Below are positions 42,348 through 49,316 of a DNA stretch of 64,000 bases, in pieces; the first letter of the stretch is position 1, and each line of letters opens with the position of its first letter. Under the pieces are notes generated by a model. The model was not told where the DNA came from and ran no database searches. It was given only the letters and a program-made list of their open reading frames with translations. Made by a program: the position numbers and the translations under genes. Source of the DNA: Oscillospiraceae bacterium (GTDB lineage: Bacteria; Bacillota; Clostridia; Oscillospirales; Oscillospiraceae); contig SVKO01000005.1 in NCBI GenBank assembly GCA_015068455.1, forward strand, positions 62,001 to 126,000. Direction: 5' to 3'.

Positions 42348-43766
42348 ATGAACATGATTTCCATCAGCGACGTCACCATGAAGCAGTCCGGAAGGGCCGC
42401 CGGCGTCAATCTCAGCTTCCGGGAGAAGATCGAGCTTTCCAAGCAGCTTGACCGCCTGGGAGTGGATGTGATTGAAACGAGTCCCATCGTCAATCCGAAG
42501 GTGGACGCGCTGCTGATCAAATCCATTTCCACCGCCGTCAAGCACGCCGTTGTGGCCGTGCCCACCGGCCTTGCGGAAGAAGACGCCCAGCGCGCCTGGA
42601 ATGCGCTTTCCGAGGCCAAGCGCCCGAGATTGCAGGTCTGCGCGCCCGTGAGCGCAGTGCAGATGGAATATCTGGCCCACAAAAAGCCCGCCGCCATGCT
42701 GGAGGCCATCGGCGAGGCAGTGCGCAGAGCGAAGGATCTGTGCCCCGACGTGGAATTCTGGGCCGACGACGCCACCCGCGCCGATGCATCCTTCCTTTAC
42801 AGCGCCCTTTCCTGCGCCGTCGAAGCCGGTGCGGGAACCATCACCGTCTGCGATACCGCGGGCGCCATGCTGCCCGACGAATTCCTGGATTTCATCACCC
42901 GTCTGTATGAGAACGTCCCCGGACTGAAGGACGTTACCCTGGGCGTCGGGATCTCCAACGAGCTGTCCATGGCCGATTCCTGCGCCATCGCCGCCATCCG
43001 CGCCGGCGTGGGCGAGGTCAAAGCGGCCTCCTATCCCATCGACACCGCCAGTGTGGAAAACCTCGCCAAGATCCTCACAGCCAAGGGCGCGCAGCTGGAC
43101 GCCGGCACCCGGGTACACGTGACCCAGATGCACCGGATCCTGCGGCAGATCTCCTGGATGTTTGAGACCAGCCGCAGCAAGAACTCCCCCTTTGAAAACG
43201 GCGTGCAGGATCACAGCGGCCTCTATCTCACCGCCCATGACGACATGAGCGCCGTCATGAAGATGGTGACCCAGCTGGGCTACGATCTCAGCGAGGAAGA
43301 CGGCGTCAAGGTCTTTGAGGCCTTCCAGCGCATTGCCGAACGCAAGGAAAAGGTCGGCGCCCGGGAGCTGGACGCCATCGTGGCCTCCAGCGCCATGCAG
43401 GTCCCCCCCACCTACCGGATCGAGACTTATGTCATCAACGCCGGCAACGCCATTGCATCCACATCGCATATCAAGCTTCAGAAAAACGGCCAGACCATCG
43501 AAGGCTTGTGTGTCGGCGACGGCCCCATCGACGCCTCCATTCTCGCCATCGAGCAGGCAGTGGGCCATCACTATGAACTCGACGACTTCCAGATCCAGGC
43601 CGTCACCGAGGGGCGCGAGGCCATGGGCGAGACCGTGGTCAAGCTGCGCAGCGGCGGCAAGGTCTACTCCGGCCGCGGCATCTCCACCGATATCCTCGGC
43701 GCCAGTATCCGCGCCTACATCAACGCCCTGAACAAGATCGTATACGAAGAGGAAAACAATTCCTAA
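42348..43766 (+). CDS. 2-isopropylmalate synthase homologue with altered catalytic site
   Basis: The 472-aa protein aligns along LeuA: an N-terminal TIM barrel (1 to about 290) and a C-terminal LeuA_dimer regulatory domain (about 350-465, with VTEGREAMGETVVKLRSGG and GRGISTDILGASIRAY). In LeuA the barrel opens with DTTLRDGEQ; here it reads SDVTMKQSG, so catalytic Arg is Lys12 and the next Asp is Gln13. The metal motif VHTHDD is VGISNE, with Gly201 and Ser203 in place of both His, and the GxGERAGN motif is also lost. Claisen condensation is therefore unlikely. With a leucine T-box and an intact leucine-binding domain, a regulatory or repurposed role is possible. Confidence 0.88.
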   Translation: MNMISISDVTMKQSGRAAGVNLSFREKIELSKQLDRLGVDVIETSPIVNPKVDALLIKSISTAVKHAVVAVPTGLAEEDAQRAWNALSEAKRPRLQVCAPVSAVQMEYLAHKKPAAMLEAIGEAVRRAKDLCPDVEFWADDATRADASFLYSALSCAVEAGAGTITVCDTAGAMLPDEFLDFITRLYENVPGLKDVTLGVGISNELSMADSCAIAAIRAGVGEVKAASYPIDTASVENLAKILTAKGAQLDAGTRVHVTQMHRILRQISWMFETSRSKNSPFENGVQDHSGLYLTAHDDMSAVMKMVTQLGYDLSEEDGVKVFEAFQRIAERKEKVGARELDAIVASSAMQVPPTYRIETYVINAGNAIASTSHIKLQKNGQTIEGLCVGDGPIDASILAIEQAVGHHYELDDFQIQAVTEGREAMGETVVKLRSGGKVYSGRGISTDILGASIRAYINALNKIVYEEENNS

Positions 43767-43778
43767 GAGGAGCAGCAT

Positions 43779-46295
43779 ATGAATTTATCATTCTCCACCC
43801 GCGGCTGGCTCGACGTCAGCTGGGAAGAAAACATCCAGACCGCCCTGGACATGCGCTTCGGAGGCATTGAGGTCTACAATATCCATAAGACCCCCGCGCT
43901 GACCGATCGCGGCGGTCCCTTCCATAAATACAATACCGCAGCCACCGTCCGTCAGCTTCGGGAGAAAAAGCTCTCCATTCCTGTGTTTGACACCTCCTGC
44001 GATATCTCCAGCGAGGACTGCCTGGACGACGTTCGCGACATCATGCAGATCGCCCACAATATGCAGGTGCCTTATGTCTGTGTCGTGGCTTTGTGCGACG
44101 ACGATGAGCGCATCCGCGGCGCGCTCCGCGTTCTCATTCCCGACGCCGAACGCCTTGGCCTGACCATCCTGCTCAAGACCAGCGGCGTGTTCTCCGACAC
44201 CGCCCGCCTTCGCGCCCTCCTCGATGACTTCGCCTGCGATCAGCTGGCCGCCCTCTGGGATATCCACCACCCCTACCGCGATCACGGAGAGAGCGCCGAC
44301 ACCACCATCCGCAATCTGGGCGGCTATGTGCGCCACGTCCATCTGCGCGACTCCGACGACGCCTTCACCTACAATCTGATCGGCGAGGGCACCCTGCCCA
44401 CCAAGGATATGATGCTGGCCCTGTCCTCCATCGACTACGACGGCTTCATCTCCATCGAATGGAAGCCGGAATGGATGATGGACCTGCAGGACAAGGAGGT
44501 CATCTTCTCCCATTTCGTCAACTATATGAGCCGCTTCGACAACCCCCGGGGCAAGAAGCGCACCCTCTATGACAACTATAACCACACCGGTCAGTACGTC
44601 TGGAAGCACGACACCCTGATCTCCGAGACCTTCCCCCAGGTCCTTGACCGCATGGTGGAGGAATTCCCGGATCAGTACGCCTTCAAATACACCACCCTGG
44701 ACTACACCCGCACCTATGAGGAATTCCGGGAGGATGTGGATAATTTTGCCCGCGCCCTGATCTCCATGGGCGTGCGCCGGGGCAGCAAGGTGGCCATCTG
44801 GGCCACAAACGTGCCCGCCTGGTACATCACCTTCTGGGCATCGACCAAGATCGGCGCGGTGCTCGTCACGGTAAACACCGCCTACAAGATCCATGAGGCT
44901 GAGTACCTGCTGCGCCAGTCCGACACCCACACCCTGGTGATGATTGACTCCTGCCTGGACTCGAATTACGCCAAAATTATCAACGAGCTCTGCCCGGAAC
45001 TTGCCTCCACCAAGCCGGGCCAGCCCCTGCACGCCAAGCGCCTGCCCTTCCTGCGCAACGTCATCACCGTGGGCTTCAACATGCCCGGCTGCCTGAACTT
45101 CGACGAAGCCATGGATCGGGCGGATCTGGTCCCCATCGAGGAGGTCTGGCGCATGGCCGCCAATGTGCGGCCGGACGACGTGTGCAACATGCAGTACACT
45201 TCCGGCACCACGGGCTTCCCCAAGGGCGTCATGCTCACCAACTACAACGTGGTCAACGACGGCAAGTGCATCGGCGACCGCATGGGCCTGTCCACCGCCG
45301 ACCGTATGATGATCCAGGTGCCCATGTTCCACTGCTTCGGCATGGTGCTGGCCATGACGGCCTCCATGACCCACGGCGCCACCCTGTGTCCCCTGCCCTA
45401 TTTCTCGGCCAAGGTCTCCCTGGCCTGCATCAATCAGGAGCGCATCACCTGCTTCCACGGCGTGCCCACCATGTTCATCGCCATGTTCAACCACCCGGAT
45501 TACCGCAAGACGGATTTCTCCTATATGCGCACGGGCATCATGGCGGGCTCCGGCTGTCCGCCGGAACTCATGAAGCGCGCCGCCCAGCCGGACGAGATGA
45601 ACATGCGCGGCATCGTCAGCGTTTACGGTCAGACCGAGTCCTCGCCGGGCAGCACCATGTCCGCCTGGACCGACCCGCTGGAGCTTCGCTGCAACACCGT
45701 GGGCTACGACTTCCCCCATGTGGAGTGCAAAATCATCGATCCGGAGACCGGCGAAGAAGTGCCCGACGGAGTCAACGGCGAATTCTGCTCCAGTGGCTAC
45801 AACACAATGAAGGGCTACTACAAGATGCCCGAGGCCACCGCCGCCACCGTGGACGCCCAGGGCTGGCTCCACTCCGGCGACCTGGCATGCCGGGATTCTG
45901 ACGGCAATTACCGCATCACCGGCCGACTGAAGGACATGATCATCCGCGGCGGCGAGAACATCTACCCCAAGGAGATCGAGGAATTCATCTATACCCATCC
46001 GGCTGTACAGGACGTACAGGTCATCGGCGTTCCGGATAAAAAATACGGCGAAGAAATCATGGCCTGCATCGTGCTTAAAAAGGGTCAAAGCGTCACCGAG
46101 GGCGAGATGCTTGATTATATCCGCGCCTCCATGGCCCGGCACAAGGTACCCAGGTACATCGACTTCGTCGACGGCTTCCCCATGAACGCCGCGGGCAAGA
46201 TCCTCAAGTACAAAATGCGCGAGGACGCTACAAAGCGCCTGGGGCTGCAGGACGCCGCCGGGATCGATACGGCAAAAACATCGGAACAGCTTTGA
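43779..46295 (+). CDS. Fusion of TIM-barrel isomerase-like domain and acyl-CoA synthetase
   Basis: An 838-aa protein. Residues 1 to about 265 resemble the sugar-phosphate isomerase/AP-endonuclease-2 barrel, with metal-site-like ALWDIHHPYRDHGE, VRHVHLRD and FISIEWKPEW. Residues about 275-825 form an AMP-dependent acyl-CoA synthetase with YTSGTTGFPKGVML (about 472-485), YGQTESSPG, HSGDLA, GRLKDMIIRGGENIYPKEIE and the catalytic Lys in NAAGKILKYKMRE. GAGGAG precedes the ATG 12 nt after the LeuA-like gene. Context suggests a branched-chain acid, possibly isovalerate, as substrate; the barrel's role is unknown. Confidence 0.85.
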   Translation: MNLSFSTRGWLDVSWEENIQTALDMRFGGIEVYNIHKTPALTDRGGPFHKYNTAATVRQLREKKLSIPVFDTSCDISSEDCLDDVRDIMQIAHNMQVPYVCVVALCDDDERIRGALRVLIPDAERLGLTILLKTSGVFSDTARLRALLDDFACDQLAALWDIHHPYRDHGESADTTIRNLGGYVRHVHLRDSDDAFTYNLIGEGTLPTKDMMLALSSIDYDGFISIEWKPEWMMDLQDKEVIFSHFVNYMSRFDNPRGKKRTLYDNYNHTGQYVWKHDTLISETFPQVLDRMVEEFPDQYAFKYTTLDYTRTYEEFREDVDNFARALISMGVRRGSKVAIWATNVPAWYITFWASTKIGAVLVTVNTAYKIHEAEYLLRQSDTHTLVMIDSCLDSNYAKIINELCPELASTKPGQPLHAKRLPFLRNVITVGFNMPGCLNFDEAMDRADLVPIEEVWRMAANVRPDDVCNMQYTSGTTGFPKGVMLTNYNVVNDGKCIGDRMGLSTADRMMIQVPMFHCFGMVLAMTASMTHGATLCPLPYFSAKVSLACINQERITCFHGVPTMFIAMFNHPDYRKTDFSYMRTGIMAGSGCPPELMKRAAQPDEMNMRGIVSVYGQTESSPGSTMSAWTDPLELRCNTVGYDFPHVECKIIDPETGEEVPDGVNGEFCSSGYNTMKGYYKMPEATAATVDAQGWLHSGDLACRDSDGNYRITGRLKDMIIRGGENIYPKEIEEFIYTHPAVQDVQVIGVPDKKYGEEIMACIVLKKGQSVTEGEMLDYIRASMARHKVPRYIDFVDGFPMNAAGKILKYKMREDATKRLGLQDAAGIDTAKTSEQL

Positions 46296-46299
46296 TCTT

Positions 46300-46331
46300 A
46301 CGGGAGACGGCGCAAGCCGTCTCCCGTTTGT
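46300..46331 (+). terminator. Probable terminator of the leucine T-box unit
   Basis: ACGGGAGACGGC and GCCGTCTCCCGT form a perfect 12-bp stem around GCAA, 4 nt after the stop; the following TTTGTC is a weak T-run. Confidence 0.65.
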
Positions 46332-46357
46332 CTCGTCAGAACCGCAAAAAATTATGC

Positions 46358-46386
46358 TTGACTTTTGTGCAAATGTGTGATACAGT
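46358..46386 (+). promoter_or_regulatory. sigma-A promoter of the isoleucine T-box unit
   Basis: TTGACT (46358-46363), 17 bp spacer, TACAGT (46381-46386) with extended TG. Confidence 0.75.
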
Positions 46387-46394
46387 TCTCGCAA

Positions 46395-46663
46395 CAACCA
46401 AATACGAAAAGCTATGACGAAGACGGTCGGGCGAATCGCTCTCAGAGAGCCGGTGGTTGGTGCAAACCGGCAGCATGGACCCATCAGACCTATCACTTCC
46501 GAGCTGAAGGCCCGAACACTTATGCAAGTAGACGCCTTCCGTAGCCCGCGTTAAGGGATAGGGCCTGTTGGGGCCTGAAGGGGCGGCCGAAGGCCGCAAT
46601 TTGAGTGGTACCGCGGGTATGTGTATAACAGCTCGTCTCAAGTTTGAGACGAGCTGTTTTTTT
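46395..46663 (+). promoter_or_regulatory. T-box leader, isoleucine specifier (ATC)
   Basis: Stem I has CAGAGAGCCGGTGG and TTGGTGCAAACCGG. Its base pairs AGCT-ATGAC-GAAG with CTTC-CGA-GCT, placing ATC followed by A in the specifier position. The T-box GAGTGGTACCGCGGGT ends near 46616, and the terminator ACAGCTCGTCTCA / TGAGACGAGCTGT plus seven T is at 46628-46663. The gene for the first HTH-cupin-acyl-CoA synthetase starts 34 nt later. Confidence 0.93.
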
Positions 46664-46696
46664 ATTCTTCAGGCACAATGCAGAAAGGAAAGTATT

Positions 46697-48964
46697 ATGA
46701 GTCCGAATGCTGTAAACAACCAACTGCTGGACATCGCCCAGCGCATCCGCGCCATGCGCGAAATCTCTGAATATTCCACCAAAGAAATGGCTGAGCGAAT
46801 TGAAATTCCTGAATCACTGTACCTGCAGTATGAGCGGGCGGAGATCGATCTGCCCTTCACCTTCATCCATAAATGCGCCCAGGTCTTCGACGTGGAACTG
46901 ACGGATCTGCTCGAGGGCAACTCCGCCCGCCTGTCCAGCTATACCGTCACCCGCCGCGACCGCGGTCTGGTCACCGCCAGTGAGGACGGCATCACCATCC
47001 AGGACATGGCGTCCAAATTCCGCCACAAGCTGGCCACCCCCTACTGGGTCACCTATGAGTATTCCGAGCAGCTCCAGCATGAGCCCATCCACACCACCAC
47101 CCATGCCGGCCAAGAGTTCGACCTGGTCATCAAGGGCAGCATGAAGGTGCGCGTGGGCGATCACGTGGAGGTCCTGCACGAGGGCGACAGCATTTTCTAC
47201 AACAGCTCCACCCCCCACGGCATGATCGCCGTCGACGGCGCCGACTGCGTGTTCCTGGCGATGATCATGGCCTCCGACGAGACCGACAAGGTCATCAAGC
47301 CCACCCCGCAGCGGGTGCGCCAGCCGGAGCCCAGCCTGCTGTGCGAGAAATTCGTCAAGCCCGTGGAGGATGAGAACGGCTGCCTGCAGTCCATCACCTT
47401 CCCAAACGCCGAAGAATTCAACTTTGCTTTCGACATTGTTGACGGCATTGCCCGCCGGGAGCCGGAGCGCCTGGCCATGATCTATGTGAGCAACGACATG
47501 GAGGAGCGGCGCTTCACCTTCAAGGATATGAAGGACGCCTCCTCCCAGGCCGCCAACTACTTCACCTCCCTTGGCATCAAGCGCGGCGACCGGGTCATGC
47601 TGGTGCTCAAGCGGCACTATCAGTTCTGGTTCTCCATCCTGGGTCTGCATAAGATCGGCGCCATCGCCATTCCCGCCACCAACCAGCTTCTGGAGCACGA
47701 CTTCACTTACCGCTTTGAATCCGCCGGCGTCAGCGCCATCGTCTGCACCGGCGACGGCGACACCGCCCATCAAGTGGAACTGGCCGAGCAGATCATGGGC
47801 ATCAATCTGACCAAGATCATCGTCGGACAGCCGCGCGAAGGCTGGCACGACTTCAATGAAGAGTACGGCCTGTTCTCCCGCCGGTTCCGCCGCCGCGACA
47901 ATTCTCCCTGCGGCAGCGATCCGATGCTGATGTTCTTCTCCTCCGGCACCACCGGCTATCCCAAGATCGTCCAGCACAACTACAAGTACGCCCTGGGCCA
48001 TTTCGTCACCGCCAAGTACTGGCATCAGGTGCGCCGTGAGGGCCTGCATTTCACCATTTCCGAGACCGGCTGGGGCAAGGCCCTGTGGGGCAAGCTCTAC
48101 GGCCAGTGGCTGTGCGAGGGCGCGGTATTCGTCTATGACTTTGACCGCTTCCACGCCGACAAGATCCTGCCCATGTTCGCCAAGTACCACATCACCACCT
48201 TCTGCGCGCCGCCCACCATGTACCGCATGCTCATCAAGCAGGATCTGAGCCAGTACGACCTGAGCTCCATCGAGCATGCCACCACCGCAGGCGAAGCGCT
48301 GAACGCCGAGGTCTTCTATCAGTTCCAGAAGTCCACCGGCCTGGCCGTCGCCGAGGGCTTCGGGCAGACCGAAACCACACTCTCCATCGGCAACCTCCGC
48401 GGCACCGCCATCAAGCCGGGCTCCATGGGCAAGCCCATCCCCTGCTACGGGGTGGATCTGGCCGATCCCGACGGCAATCCCGTGCCCGACGGCGTCAACG
48501 GCGAGATCGTCATCCATACGGACAAATCCATCACCAACGGCTTGTTCCAGTGCTACTACCGCGACGAGGAGAAGACGAAGGAAGCCTGGCATGACGGCCT
48601 GTATCACACCGGCGATCTTGCCTGGCGCGACGAGGACGGCTACTTCTGGTATGTGGGCCGGGCCGACGACGTGATCAAATCCTCCGGCTACCGCATCGGG
48701 CCCTTCGAGATCGAGTCCACCATCATGGAGCTTCCGTATGTCCTCGAGTGCGGCGTTTCTGCCGCCCCGGACGAGATCCGCGGCCAGGTGGTCAAGGCAA
48801 GCATCGTGCTTGTGCCCGGCAAGGAAGGCACCGAGGAACTCAAAAAAGAGATCCAGACCTACGTCAAGAAGCACACCGCCCCCTATAAATATCCCCGCAT
48901 CGTGGTGTTCCGCGACGAATTGCCCAAAACCATCAGCGGCAAAATTATGCGAAATAAGCTATAA
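46697..48964 (+). CDS. HTH-cupin-acyl-CoA synthetase fusion, isoleucine-controlled paralogue
   Basis: A 755-aa three-domain protein. Residues 11-74 are an XRE helix-turn-helix, and residues about 115-190 a cupin (HTTTHAGQEFDLVIKGSMKV, HEGDSIFY, TPHGM). Residues about 240-755 are a medium-chain-type acyl-CoA synthetase with FFSSGTTGYPK (413-423), EGFGQTET, HTGDLAWRDEDGYFWYVGR and catalytic Lys749 in TISGKIMRNKL. The ATG at 46697 follows AAAGGAAAG. Starvation for isoleucine should induce it, so 2-methylbutyrate is the candidate substrate. HTH plus cupin suggests that the enzyme also senses a ligand or binds DNA. Substrate and DNA binding are inference. Confidence 0.9.
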   Translation: MSPNAVNNQLLDIAQRIRAMREISEYSTKEMAERIEIPESLYLQYERAEIDLPFTFIHKCAQVFDVELTDLLEGNSARLSSYTVTRRDRGLVTASEDGITIQDMASKFRHKLATPYWVTYEYSEQLQHEPIHTTTHAGQEFDLVIKGSMKVRVGDHVEVLHEGDSIFYNSSTPHGMIAVDGADCVFLAMIMASDETDKVIKPTPQRVRQPEPSLLCEKFVKPVEDENGCLQSITFPNAEEFNFAFDIVDGIARREPERLAMIYVSNDMEERRFTFKDMKDASSQAANYFTSLGIKRGDRVMLVLKRHYQFWFSILGLHKIGAIAIPATNQLLEHDFTYRFESAGVSAIVCTGDGDTAHQVELAEQIMGINLTKIIVGQPREGWHDFNEEYGLFSRRFRRRDNSPCGSDPMLMFFSSGTTGYPKIVQHNYKYALGHFVTAKYWHQVRREGLHFTISETGWGKALWGKLYGQWLCEGAVFVYDFDRFHADKILPMFAKYHITTFCAPPTMYRMLIKQDLSQYDLSSIEHATTAGEALNAEVFYQFQKSTGLAVAEGFGQTETTLSIGNLRGTAIKPGSMGKPIPCYGVDLADPDGNPVPDGVNGEIVIHTDKSITNGLFQCYYRDEEKTKEAWHDGLYHTGDLAWRDEDGYFWYVGRADDVIKSSGYRIGPFEIESTIMELPYVLECGVSAAPDEIRGQVVKASIVLVPGKEGTEELKKEIQTYVKKHTAPYKYPRIVVFRDELPKTISGKIMRNKL

Positions 48965-48970
48965 TGCCAG

Positions 48971-48999
48971 TTGACAATAACAAATACTTATGATATGAT
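48971..48999 (+). promoter_or_regulatory. sigma-A promoter of the valine T-box operon
   Basis: TTGACA (48971-48976), 17 bp spacer, TATGAT (48994-48999) with extended TG. It begins 6 nt after the preceding stop and no terminator intervenes. Confidence 0.82.
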
Positions 49000-49007
49000 T
49001 CTGAGCA

Positions 49008-49286
49008 AATAAAGGCTAAGACGGAGAGGGTTCCCCTCAGTTCCATTTCAGAGAGCCGGCGTTTGGTGCGAGCCGGTATTGGGCGTTCGGAATTTGTCGC
49101 TCCCAAGCCGGAGAGAAGAAAGCGTAAGCAAGTAGAACTCCCCCGCGTCAGCTGCGTCAGTGCTTAGGGCTTGCTGGAGCCCGATGAGTGGTACATATCG
49201 AGAGGTATGTGCAATTTGAGTGGTACCGCGGGTATGCAATGCTGCAGCTCGTCTCAAGGATCTATCTTTGGGACGGGCTGTTTTTT
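49008..49286 (+). promoter_or_regulatory. T-box leader, valine specifier (GTC)
   Basis: Stem I has CAGAGAGCCGGCG and TTGGTGCGAGCCGG. Its base pairs GGCT-AAGAC-GGAG with CTCC-CAA-GCC, placing GTC followed by G in the specifier position. The 3' part AATTTGAGTGGTACCGCGGG is identical to that of the isoleucine leader, and the terminator stem (CAGCTCGTCTCAA / TTGGGACGGGCTG plus six T, 49245-49286) is also related. The two leaders therefore share origin and differ in specifier. Confidence 0.92.
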
Positions 49287-49316
49287 GTTCGTCCGAATAC
49301 GGAGGATTGAAGATTC

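Noticed and set aside
43788-46496. A 902-codon open frame on the minus strand opposite the TIM-barrel/synthetase gene
   Set aside because: It is a by-product of GC-rich third positions in the real gene. Its composition (His, Gly, Val, Ala-rich) has no domain, and it crosses the T-box leader.
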